In this document: positions 17,571 to 25,729 of the stretch, in pieces | How the letters are laid out: each line of letters starts with the position of its first letter | How positions within the stretch are numbered: the first letter of the stretch is position 1 | Assembly: GCA_949289155.1 (NCBI GenBank) | Contig: CASEMX010000002.1 | Coordinates: 62,001 to 126,000, forward strand | Direction: 5' to 3' | DNA length: 64,000 bases | From: an uncultured Parabacteroides sp. | GTDB lineage: Bacteria; Bacteroidota; Bacteroidia; Bacteroidales; Tannerellaceae | The notes under the pieces: model-generated | What the model saw: the letters and a program-made list of their open reading frames with translations, nothing else | What the model was told of the DNA's origin: nothing | Databases searched by the model: none | Made by a program: the position numbers and the translations under genes

Positions 17571-17628
17571 GTGTAGAAGTATCATTTTCAGGAAGTATGT
17601 TTTCCATCGCGGAAAGAGATTTAAGTAT

Positions 17629-17679
17629 CTGTCTGCCGGGCTGCACTGTTTCCGGTTTTGCGGACGTGCTTTTTTTGTG
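17629..17679 (+). repeat. Dispersed 52-bp repeat, copy 2
   Basis: Counterpart of 14654-14705. The TTTTG inside it (17655-17660) sits 20 nt before the -7 box at 17681, so here the repeat also supplies the likely -33 element of the next promoter. Confidence 0.6.
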
Positions 17680-17680
17680 C

Positions 17681-17688
17681 TATCTTTG
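17681..17688 (+). promoter_or_regulatory. -7 box of the CCA-enzyme gene
   Basis: TATCTTTG with TTTTG about 20 nt upstream, matching Bacteroidetes -33/-7 spacing; 62 nt before the ATG at 17751. Confidence 0.7.
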
Positions 17689-17750
17689 CCGGGCTAAGAC
17701 GGAGGAGAGGCTCTGTCGGAATGTGAATATATTGACTGATTGTAAAGAAA

Positions 17751-19184
17751 ATGTATCTGAGTAAAGAAGAATTGGTGAGCCATATATCGGCAAAGCCTTT
17801 CCGGTTGGTATCGGAGGCAGCCGACGAGATGGGTGTGGAAGCCTATGTGATAGGAGGGTATGTGCGGGATATATTTCTGAATCGCCCGTCAAAAGATATT
17901 GATATTGTAGCGGTGGGAAGCGGAATCGAACTGGCAAAACGGGTGGCGCAGAAGCTGGGACGGCGGGCCTTCCTGTCGGTTTTCAAAAATTTCGGGACGG
18001 CGCAGGTGAAGTGCGGCGATTTGGAGCTGGAGTTCGTGGGGGCGCGGCGCGAATCGTACAGCCACGACAGCCGTAAGCCGGTGGTGGAAGACGGGACGCT
18101 GGAGGACGACCAGAACCGGCGTGATTTTACTATCAATGCCTTGGCGCTTTGCTTGAACAAGGAGCGGTATGGCGAGCTGGTCGACCCCTTCGGCGGATTG
18201 GAGGACATGGAGGAGCTGACCATCCGGACGCCGCTCGACCCGGATGTGACCTTTAGCGACGACCCGCTGCGGATGATGCGCGCCGTGCGGTTTGCTTCGC
18301 AGCTGGGCTTTTTCATCGACCCGGATACCTTCTCGGCGATTATCCGCAACCGGCAACGCATCTCGATTATCTCGAAAGAGCGGATTGTGGACGAGCTGAA
18401 CAAAATCGTCCTCTCGCCGAAGCCTTCGCTGGGATTCGACCTCTTGGACAAGTGCGGACTGTTGCCGATTATCTTCCCGGAGCTTTGCGCCTTGAAGGGA
18501 ATCGAGACGAAAGAGGGAATCGGGCATAAGGACAACTTCGCGCATACGCTGATGGTGCTGGACCGCCTGAGCAAGACGACGGACGATTTGTGGCTGCGCT
18601 GGAGCGCCATCTTCCATGATATCGGCAAGCCGGCGACCAAACGGTTCGACCCGCGCTTGGGGTGGACCTTCCATAACCATAATTTCGTAGGGGCGAAGAT
18701 GATTCCGAATATCTTCCGGAAAATGAAACTGCCCATGAACGAGAAGATGAAGTATGTCCAGAAACTGGTCGGCCTGCACATGCGTCCGATAGCCCTGTCG
18801 GACGACGAGGTGACCGATTCGGCCATCCGCCGGCTCTTGTTCGAAGCGGGCGACGACATCGACGACTTGATGAAGCTCTGCGAGGCGGACATCACCAGCA
18901 AGAACCCGGAGAAGGTGCGTCGTTTCTTGGCGAACTTCCAAATCGTACGCTCCAAATTGGCGGAGATAGAGGAAAAAGACCGGGTGCGCAACTTCCAGCC
19001 TCCGGTGACCGGCGAAGAAATCATGGAGACCTTCGGTTTGCCGCCGTCGCGTCCGGTGGGAGTGCTGAAAGAGGCGATAAAGAATGCGATTCTGGATGGC
19101 GTGATACCGAATGAGTACGATGCCGCTTACCGGTTCATGTTGGAACGGGCGGAGCAGTTAGGACTTAAAAAGGTGGAGAAATAA
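17751..19184 (+). CDS. cca: CCA-adding tRNA nucleotidyltransferase with HD domain
   Basis: A 477-residue class II nucleotidyltransferase that builds or repairs the 3' CCA end of tRNA. The head domain shows [11 protein letters not shown] and the catalytic pair in SKDIDIVA, followed by the [11 protein letters not shown] template-like motif. The neck helix carries [18 protein letters not shown]. An HD phosphohydrolase-like domain follows ([15 protein letters not shown]). The family also includes poly(A) polymerases; the HD tail and single copy favour the CCA enzyme. It is a lone gene with its own promoter, convergent with the GH109 gene. Confidence 0.92.
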   Translation: MYLSKEELVSHISAKPFRLVSEAADEMGVEAYVIGGYVRDIFLNRPSKDIDIVAVGSGIELAKRVAQKLGRRAFLSVFKNFGTAQVKCGDLELEFVGARRESYSHDSRKPVVEDGTLEDDQNRRDFTINALALCLNKERYGELVDPFGGLEDMEELTIRTPLDPDVTFSDDPLRMMRAVRFASQLGFFIDPDTFSAIIRNRQRISIISKERIVDELNKIVLSPKPSLGFDLLDKCGLLPIIFPELCALKGIETKEGIGHKDNFAHTLMVLDRLSKTTDDLWLRWSAIFHDIGKPATKRFDPRLGWTFHNHNFVGAKMIPNIFRKMKLPMNEKMKYVQKLVGLHMRPIALSDDEVTDSAIRRLLFEAGDDIDDLMKLCEADITSKNPEKVRRFLANFQIVRSKLAEIEEKDRVRNFQPPVTGEEIMETFGLPPSRPVGVLKEAIKNAILDGVIPNEYDAAYRFMLERAEQLGLKKVEK

Positions 19185-19192
19185 AAAAGAAA

Positions 19193-19230
19193 ACGAATGA
19201 AGATACGGCAAAAGCCCATTCTTCATTCGT
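19193..19230. terminator. Terminator between convergent cca and GH109 genes
   Basis: ACGAATGAAGA (19193-19203) and TCTTCATTCGT (19220-19230) form a perfect eleven-pair stem within the 73-bp convergent gap. The minus-strand flank is T-rich (TTTTCTTTTTT after the stem), so it can end the minus transcript and probably both. Confidence 0.7.
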
Positions 19231-19257
19231 TCGTTCATTATTATATGGCAATATTAA

Positions 19258-20661
19258 TTAAAGGGCGAAATTGTTCTTGCGGTTAATCCACTTTCCGCGG
19301 GTGAAATCCGGGAAGTCAACCAATGCACCTCCGCGGGCGATTGACATTTCCGAAAGCGCCGAGATAGCACTCCAAGCCGCCGCATCGTAGCAATCCATCG
19401 GAGCCGGCATCTTGTTGTGGATGGCGTTAATTAAATCGAACATCATCACATAATCCATACCGCCGTGTCCGGCTTCTGCAGCTTGCGCTTCGTGTTCAGC
19501 CCAAAGTTTGTGGTCATATTTCTTGAACCAATCTTCTGCATTGTCCCAGCGGTGCGGTTTGGATTGTCCTTGAACATAAACGGTATCGCCGTCGTTCATC
19601 CACAGACCTTCTGTACCTTGGATACGGAATCCTAAAGAGTAAGGACGCGGAGAGTTGGTGTCATGTGTAACGATGATAGTCTGTCCGTTCGCGCACTTAA
19701 TCATCGACGTCACGATATCGCCCAAGTTGAAACGGACCTTAGCCAACGGATGGTCTTCTCCGCCGTTGTCCACAATGAACTTATGCAAGCCTCTGGATTG
19801 CGTAGCCATAGCCGACAGAGAAATGAAGCGGTTTCCGCAGTTGATATCCATGCAGTGGGCTACCGGACCGATGCCGTGTGTCGGATAAACGTCGCCATTG
19901 CGATGAACCGAGTGATTCGTACGCCATTGCGCTTCTGCAAAAGCCGTCGGACCCATACGCAAGTCGCCGCTGCCCGGCTGATAAGTATAATGCTTGCCGT
20001 CGTTGAATTTTACATCGCGCAAATCATGCTCGTATCCGCAAGTTCCGTGCAGGAGTTCGCCGAACAAACCTTGGCGTACCATATTCAACGCAGCCATACA
20101 GTCGCGGCGGTAACATACATTCTCCATAATGTTCAAATGGCTGCCTGTTGCTTCGGAAACATTAACCAAGTCCCAGCATTCTTCCAATGTATTGGCAGCA
20201 GATACTTCTACACCTACATACGGAACACCGGCTTTCATGGCAGCAACCGACATCGGTACGTGCCATTCCCACGGGCTGGCAATGATGACGCAGTCGAACT
20301 CTTCGTTGTTCAACATGCGTTCGAATTCGCGTTCTCCGCCTTTATATACTTTCGGGGCATCAACGCCGAACTTCGCAATATGTTTCAGCGTGCTATCGAT
20401 AGGTCCCTGCTGGATATCGCAGATGGCAACAATTTTATTGCCCGGAATAGCTAATACATTATTAATATGCTCGTGGCAACGCGAGCCTGTTCCGATGAAA
20501 CCGAAGCGAAGTTTGCCGTCATCCTTGCCAGCTGGTTTCTTTTTCGCTTGTGTTTCCGGAGCGATGTTTACTGCTGCTGCATTTCCGGTCATTGCCAGAC
20601 CGGCAGCACCTAAGCCTGCAGCCGATACTTTCTTTAAAAAAGAGCGACGAGTGTTCTCCAT
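19258..20661 (-). CDS. GH109-type NAD-dependent glycosidase (Gfo/Idh/MocA fold)
   Basis: A 467-residue exported protein with a Tat-type signal (TRRSFLKKVSAAGLGAAGLA). The Rossmann domain opens KLRFGFIGTGSR and continues CVIIASPWEWHVPMS. The blocks VGVEVSAANTLEECW, IMENVCYRRDCM, GYEHDLRDVKFND and WRTNHSVHRNGDVYPTHG match GH109, the NAD-dependent alpha-N-acetylgalactosaminidases of Bacteroidetes. It would remove terminal GalNAc from mucin-type or blood-group glycans in the periplasm. Substrate assignment rests on family resemblance. Single gene with its own promoter. Confidence 0.9.
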   Translation of the reverse strand: MENTRRSFLKKVSAAGLGAAGLAMTGNAAAVNIAPETQAKKKPAGKDDGKLRFGFIGTGSRCHEHINNVLAIPGNKIVAICDIQQGPIDSTLKHIAKFGVDAPKVYKGGEREFERMLNNEEFDCVIIASPWEWHVPMSVAAMKAGVPYVGVEVSAANTLEECWDLVNVSEATGSHLNIMENVCYRRDCMAALNMVRQGLFGELLHGTCGYEHDLRDVKFNDGKHYTYQPGSGDLRMGPTAFAEAQWRTNHSVHRNGDVYPTHGIGPVAHCMDINCGNRFISLSAMATQSRGLHKFIVDNGGEDHPLAKVRFNLGDIVTSMIKCANGQTIIVTHDTNSPRPYSLGFRIQGTEGLWMNDGDTVYVQGQSKPHRWDNAEDWFKKYDHKLWAEHEAQAAEAGHGGMDYVMMFDLINAIHNKMPAPMDCYDAAAWSAISALSEMSIARGGALVDFPDFTRGKWINRKNNFAL

Positions 20662-20708
20662 ATCGTTTAATGTTTAGTTTTTGTAGGATTTTTATTTTTT
20701 TGACAGGG

Positions 20709-20716
20709 CAAAAGTA
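20709..20716 (-). promoter_or_regulatory. -7 box of the GH109 gene
   Basis: The minus strand reads TACTTTTG, 47 nt before the ATG at 20661. Confidence 0.65.
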
Positions 20717-20821
20717 CATCTTTCTTTCTAATCCTTGGGCATAAATGTCGGGTAAATTTGAAATTTTATGGAGAAATCGCTGAAAGTCTTACGAAAGGAG
20801 GAATAATTGGAAAGGATGGAA

Positions 20822-20849
20822 AGAATATATGTTTCACAACATATTCTTA
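20822..20849. other. Inverted repeat in the divergent GH109/glucan-operon gap
   Basis: AAGAATATATGTT and AACATATTCTT pair with a two-base bulge around a four-base loop. It lies about midway in the 361-bp divergent gap (20662-21022) between the two -7 boxes and could be an operator. Nothing else in the gap is recognisable. Confidence 0.35.
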
Positions 20850-20956
20850 AAACATGTAGCATGTTAAGTGGTTGATATGTAGTTTATTTATAGGAGAGTT
20901 TCAAACATTGGACAAAATATTTCCGAAAGAAATTTGCTTTTTAAAGGATTAACCGT

Positions 20957-20964
20957 TACTTTTG
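20957..20964 (+). promoter_or_regulatory. -7 box of the alpha-glucan operon
   Basis: TACTTTTG with TTTG at 20933-20936, spacing 20 bp, a good Bacteroidetes promoter. The ATG at 21023 lies 58 nt downstream. Confidence 0.7.
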
Positions 20965-21022
20965 GTCGTGATAATAAATCAAACAGAAAAACACGAACAA
21001 TAATTTAAAAACTATATACCTT

Positions 21023-22960
21023 ATGAGTTATCTTAAGTTTGATAAGACAGTCATGATAAACCTCGAGGAGTCTCTGACACGTGAAGTTTTGAGAACGAAT
21101 CGTCTGGGCGCTTATCATAGCAGTACTGTCGTGGATTGTAATACTCGTAAATACCATGGATTATTAGTAATGCCTGTACCGGCGTTGGATGATGATAATC
21201 ATGTGCTTCTTTCCTCCTTGGACGAAACGGTCATTCAGCATGGCGCAGAATTTAATCTGGGTTTACACAAGTATGGAGAAAACAATTTCAGTCCGAAAGG
21301 TCATAAGTATATCCGAGAATATACTTGTGATACGGTTCCTCGTACAGTTTATCGTGTGGGTGGAGTTGTATTCTCAAAGGAAAAGGTCTTCTCAATGTAT
21401 GAAAATCGTATTATGATTAAATATACATTGGAAGATGCTCATTCTGAGACGACGTTGCGTTTCCGTCCGTTCTTGGCTTTCCGAAGTGTGAAAGAATTAA
21501 CTTATGCAAACGGCAATCTGAATCAGAATTACACAAATGTACCGAACGGTATTAAGATGTGTCTGTACCATGGCTATCCGGAATTGTTCATGCAATTTAG
21601 TAAAAAGGTCAATTTCGTATTTGACCCGAAGTGGTATTATGGCATAGAATATTCGAAAGAACAGGAGAGAGGTTATCCGTATAAGGAAGACCTGTTCGTT
21701 CCGGGCTATTTTGAAGTGCCGGTCAAGAAGGGAGAGACGATTATTTTCAGTGCAGGAGACAGCCAAGTGGCAACAACCCGCTTGAAATCATTGTATGCTG
21801 CGGAGATAGAATCACGCACTCCACGTACCAGTTTCTATAACTGCTTGAAAAACTCCGCTCAACAATTCTATTTCCGCCCGAAAGAACAGGATGCTTATTT
21901 GCTGGCAGGCTATCCTTGGTTCAAAGTAAGAGCGCGTGACCTGTTTATTTCAACTCCGGGATGCACTTTGTCGATTGGTGATCCGGTGCGTTTCGAGAAA
22001 ATTATGGCAACAGCGATTCCTGCTGTAAGAGCATTTATGGAAAGCGGTGCACAAGACGCCGTAATTAAGGAAATAGAGCATCCGGATGTAATGTTATGGG
22101 CAATATGGGCTATCCAGAAATATGCAAAGGATGAAGGATTGGAAAAGGTAAAAGAACTTTATGCCGATTTTGTCAATGAAGTTGTCTCTTTCATTATAGA
22201 ACAAAAGCATCCGGGCTTGAAAGTAATGGACAATGGGTTGGTATTTGCTGATGGCGGACGGGATAAAGCGATTACATGGATGAATTCTACGGTTGATGGC
22301 CATCCTGTTGTACCGCGTTCAGGATATATTGTCGAGTTTAATGCCTTATGGTATAATGCTCTTTGCTTCTGTCGTGAATTGAATGGAGAAACTCCTAACG
22401 AGCGGATAGATAATCTGATTAAGTTAATGGACGTTTCTTTCCCGAATATCTTTATGAACGGTTATAATTATCTGTTCGATTATGTAAATGGTTCATTCGT
22501 TGATTGGAGTGTTCGTCCGAATATGATATTTGCTGTATCATTGCCTTACTCTCCGTTGACTCGTATGCAGAAGCGTTCGGTTTTGGATATCGTAACAAAA
22601 GAATTGCTTACCCCAAGAGGTATTCGTTCTTTAAGTCCGAAGAGCGAAGGATATCGTCCTTATTGTACAGGACCGCAACGAGAAAGAGATTTGGCTTATC
22701 ATCAAGGAACAGCTTGGCCGTGGTTGATGGGAGCTTATTTGGAGGCTTATCTTCGTGTATTTGGTAAATCGGGTGTCGCTTTTGCTGAACGAATGTTGAT
22801 AGGTATGGAAGATGAAATGAGCAATCATTGTATTGGAACAATCTCGGAAATTTATGATGGAAATCCTCCATTCACTGGCCGAGGTGCTATCTCTTTTGCC
22901 ATGAATGTGGCTGCTATTCTGAGAATATTAGATATATTGAAGAAGTATAACGCCGAATAA
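21023..22960 (+). CDS. Glycogen debranching enzyme, amylo-alpha-1,6-glucosidase type
   Basis: A 645-residue cytoplasmic enzyme, no signal peptide. The N-terminal domain begins with NRLGAYHSSTVVDCNTRKYHGLLV, truncated here as NTRKYHGLLVMPVP, the hallmark of the glycogen debranching N-terminal domain. The C-terminal (alpha/alpha)6 barrel carries GYPWFKVRARDLFIS, DGGRDKAITWMNSTVDGHPV and YHQGTAWPWLMGAYLEA, which match amylo-1,6-glucosidases. It would cut alpha-1,6 branches of stored glycogen. It is first in an operon with a GT4 and a GH57 enzyme (gaps 16 and 39 bp), a standard Bacteroidales storage-glucan cluster. Confidence 0.92.
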   Translation: MSYLKFDKTVMINLEESLTREVLRTNRLGAYHSSTVVDCNTRKYHGLLVMPVPALDDDNHVLLSSLDETVIQHGAEFNLGLHKYGENNFSPKGHKYIREYTCDTVPRTVYRVGGVVFSKEKVFSMYENRIMIKYTLEDAHSETTLRFRPFLAFRSVKELTYANGNLNQNYTNVPNGIKMCLYHGYPELFMQFSKKVNFVFDPKWYYGIEYSKEQERGYPYKEDLFVPGYFEVPVKKGETIIFSAGDSQVATTRLKSLYAAEIESRTPRTSFYNCLKNSAQQFYFRPKEQDAYLLAGYPWFKVRARDLFISTPGCTLSIGDPVRFEKIMATAIPAVRAFMESGAQDAVIKEIEHPDVMLWAIWAIQKYAKDEGLEKVKELYADFVNEVVSFIIEQKHPGLKVMDNGLVFADGGRDKAITWMNSTVDGHPVVPRSGYIVEFNALWYNALCFCRELNGETPNERIDNLIKLMDVSFPNIFMNGYNYLFDYVNGSFVDWSVRPNMIFAVSLPYSPLTRMQKRSVLDIVTKELLTPRGIRSLSPKSEGYRPYCTGPQRERDLAYHQGTAWPWLMGAYLEAYLRVFGKSGVAFAERMLIGMEDEMSNHCIGTISEIYDGNPPFTGRGAISFAMNVAAILRILDILKKYNAE

Positions 22961-22976
22961 AAACAAATAATACTAT

Positions 22977-24242
22977 ATGAAAGCATTAATGTTCGGATGG
23001 GAATTTCCCCCTCATATTCTGGGAGGCTTAGGTACTGCGAGCTATGGTTTAACGCGAGGTATGGCTTTGCAGCCGGATATGGACATCACTTTCTGTATTC
23101 CTAAACCTTGGGGTGATGAAGACCAGAGTTTCCTGAAAATTATAGGAGTAAATAATGTACCTATCGTATGGCGTGATGTAAATATGGATTACGTTAAAGA
23201 ACGCTTAGGTAAATTTATGGATCCTCAGCTGTATTTCGATTTTAGAAATAACATATATGCTGATTTCTCTTATCGGCATGTGAACGATTTGGGATGTCTG
23301 GAGTTTTCTGGACGTTATCCTGACAATTTGCTGGAAGAGATTAATAACTATTCGATTGTTGCCGGTGTAATTGCACGTACGATTCCTTGCGATGTAATCC
23401 ATGCTCATGATTGGTTGACTTATCCTGCAGGCATTCATGCAAAGCAAGTAACGGGAAAACCTCTGGTAATTCATGTGCATGCTACAGATTATGACCGTAG
23501 CCGTGGCAATGTGAATCCAGACGTTTATAATATTGAAAAGAATGGAATGGATCATGCGGACCATATTATTACGGTAAGTAATCTGACTCGTCAGACAGTA
23601 ATAGAAAAATATCATCAAGATCCGGCAAAAGTAACAACGGTACATAATGCGGTAGAACCTTTAAGTCCGGAAATTCTGGCTATTCCGGATAAGAAAGGAG
23701 TAAAAGACAAAGTGATTACTTTCTTGGGACGTATTACCATGCAGAAAGGACCGGAATACTTTGTGGAAGCAGCTGCAAAGGTACTGAAGAGAGCACCTCA
23801 TGCACGTTTTATTATGGCAGGTAGTGGTGATATGATGGACCAGATGATACGTTTGGCTGCATCTCGGAATATTTCTGATCGTTTCCATTTTACAGGTTTT
23901 ATGAGAGGAAAACAGGTTTATGAGGTATTAAAGGCAAGCGATGTATATGTAATGCCTTCCGTATCGGAACCGTTTGGTATTTCTCCATTGGAAGCAATGC
24001 AATGTGGTGTTCCTTCAATCATTTCTAAGCAATCAGGCTGCGCTGAAATTCTGAATTATGCGATGAAAGTTGATTATTGGGACATTGAAGCACTTGCAGA
24101 TGCAATGTATTCTATCATTACTTATTCGGCTATGCATGAATTCCTGAAGGTAGAAGGAAAGCGCGAAGTCGATGAAATCAAATGGGAATACGCTGGGCAG
24201 AAAGTTCGTCGTATTTATGATATGGTAATAGGCAATAAGTAA
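22977..24242 (+). CDS. GT4 glycosyltransferase, glycogen-synthase-like
   Basis: A 421-residue GT-B enzyme. It opens KALMFGWEFPPHILGGLGTA, the GT4/GT5-like N-terminal loop, followed by CDVIHAHDWLTYPAG. The C-terminal donor domain has FLGRITMQKGPEYFVEAA and the EX7E-type motif SVSEPFGISPLEAMQCGVPS. In related Bacteroidales this gene lies between a debranching enzyme and a GH57 amylase and is regarded as the glycogen synthase of the cluster. Donor specificity (ADP- or UDP-glucose) cannot be read from the sequence. Confidence 0.88.
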   Translation: MKALMFGWEFPPHILGGLGTASYGLTRGMALQPDMDITFCIPKPWGDEDQSFLKIIGVNNVPIVWRDVNMDYVKERLGKFMDPQLYFDFRNNIYADFSYRHVNDLGCLEFSGRYPDNLLEEINNYSIVAGVIARTIPCDVIHAHDWLTYPAGIHAKQVTGKPLVIHVHATDYDRSRGNVNPDVYNIEKNGMDHADHIITVSNLTRQTVIEKYHQDPAKVTTVHNAVEPLSPEILAIPDKKGVKDKVITFLGRITMQKGPEYFVEAAAKVLKRAPHARFIMAGSGDMMDQMIRLAASRNISDRFHFTGFMRGKQVYEVLKASDVYVMPSVSEPFGISPLEAMQCGVPSIISKQSGCAEILNYAMKVDYWDIEALADAMYSIITYSAMHEFLKVEGKREVDEIKWEYAGQKVRRIYDMVIGNK

Positions 24243-24281
24243 ACAATAAACCGAATAGAAAACTTAAAAACAGAAATTATT

Positions 24282-25586
24282 ATGAAAACTATATGCTTTT
24301 ATTTTCAAATTCATCAGCCGTTCCGTTTGAAAAGATATCGTTTTTTTGATATAGGGAATGACCATTATTATTATGATGATTTCCAAAATGAGGAGATTAT
24401 ACGTCGTATTGCTGAAAAATGCTATTTGCCGGCAAATCGGACTATTTTGGAAATGATAAAAGCCAGTGGCAATAAATTTAAAGTGGCATTCTCTATTTCA
24501 GGTGTAGCATTAGAGCAGATGGAAATCTATACGCCGGAAGTAATAGATAGCTTTAAAGAGCTGGTAGCTACGGGCAATGTCGAATTTTTGTCCGAGACTT
24601 ATGCTCATTCGCTCTCTTCTTTGGGCGATATGGACGAGTTCAAGCATCAAATAAAGAAACAGGAAGATAAATTGATGACTTTGTTTGGTGTGAAACCGAC
24701 AGTTTTCCGTAATACAGAGTTGATTTATTCGGACGATATTTCAGAGGTAGTCTATGAGATGGGTTATAAAGGAATGTTGACCGAAGGTGCTAAACATGTT
24801 TTAGGCTGGAAGAGTCCGAATTATATGTATTGTTCTGCAGTTCAACCCAACTTGCATCTATTATTAAAGAATGACCGGTTCAGCGAAGACTTATCTGACC
24901 GTTTCAGTGATTATAGTTGGAATGAATATCCGTTGACAGCAGATAAATTTATCAATTGGATTGCGAATACGCCGGAATCTGAGCAAGTAATTAATTTGTT
25001 TATGAATTACGAAGTATTAGGTTCTTTGCATCCGGCTGAGACAGGAATCTTCGAATTCTTCAAAGCATTGCCTCGTTTTGCTGCTGAAAAGGGAATAAGC
25101 TTCTCGACTCCTTCCGATGTATTCGCATTATTGAAGCCGGTAGATAGCATTTCTGTCGCTTATCCGATTTCTTGGGTAGATGAGGAACGCGATTGCAGTT
25201 CGTGGTTAGGAAATATATTGCAACAGGAAGCGTTCCATAAGATTTGTGAAATAGGCGAACGTGTTCGTTTGTGCGATTTGCGCCGTATTCGTCAGGACTG
25301 GTATTATCTGCAGAGCAGCGACCATTTCTATTATATGAGTACAAAACATATGGGTAAGGGCGGTTTCAGTCCGTATGACAACCCGTATGATGCATTCAAC
25401 AATTATATGAATGTGCTTTCTGATTTTATCGAAAGAGTAAATGCTCAGTATCCGGAAACGATTGAAAACGAAGAGTTGAATTCTTTGTTGACGACAATCA
25501 AAAATCAAGGAGAAGAAATCGAAGCTTTGCAGAAGGAGCTGGATAAGCTCAAGAAAAAAGCGGCTCCGAAGAAGACGACAAAATAA
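24282..25586 (+). CDS. GH57 family alpha-glucan enzyme
   Basis: A 434-residue cytoplasmic GH57 protein (alpha-amylase or 4-alpha-glucanotransferase class). The N-terminus ICFYFQIHQPFRLKRYRFFD holds the first GH57 conserved region. AFSISGVALEQM and VEFLSETYAHSLSSL follow. VFRNTELIYSDD contains the catalytic-nucleophile region, with glutamate in the expected NTE position. The last 35 residues form a lysine-rich coiled coil (EEIEALQKELDKLKKKAA), unusual for the domain and possibly an oligomerisation tail. Last gene of the glucan operon, followed by a strong terminator. Confidence 0.92.
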   Translation: MKTICFYFQIHQPFRLKRYRFFDIGNDHYYYDDFQNEEIIRRIAEKCYLPANRTILEMIKASGNKFKVAFSISGVALEQMEIYTPEVIDSFKELVATGNVEFLSETYAHSLSSLGDMDEFKHQIKKQEDKLMTLFGVKPTVFRNTELIYSDDISEVVYEMGYKGMLTEGAKHVLGWKSPNYMYCSAVQPNLHLLLKNDRFSEDLSDRFSDYSWNEYPLTADKFINWIANTPESEQVINLFMNYEVLGSLHPAETGIFEFFKALPRFAAEKGISFSTPSDVFALLKPVDSISVAYPISWVDEERDCSSWLGNILQQEAFHKICEIGERVRLCDLRRIRQDWYYLQSSDHFYYMSTKHMGKGGFSPYDNPYDAFNNYMNVLSDFIERVNAQYPETIENEELNSLLTTIKNQGEEIEALQKELDKLKKKAAPKKTTK

Positions 25587-25604
25587 AAACTCGGATTCAG
25601 ATAG

Positions 25605-25636
25605 AAGGCGTGCTCCATTTGGCACGCCTTTTCTTT
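25605..25636 (+). terminator. Intrinsic terminator of the glucan operon
   Basis: AAGGCGTGC and GCACGCCTT pair around an eight-base loop, followed by TTCTTTTG, 19 bp after the GH57 stop. Confidence 0.85.
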
Positions 25637-25729
25637 TGTTTTTTGAGAAAAAAGAACAAACATTTCCTGAAGAATAATTGTTCTTTTAATGATAAAATTA
25701 GGTAGCTAAATAATTCAAATTTGAAGCGT

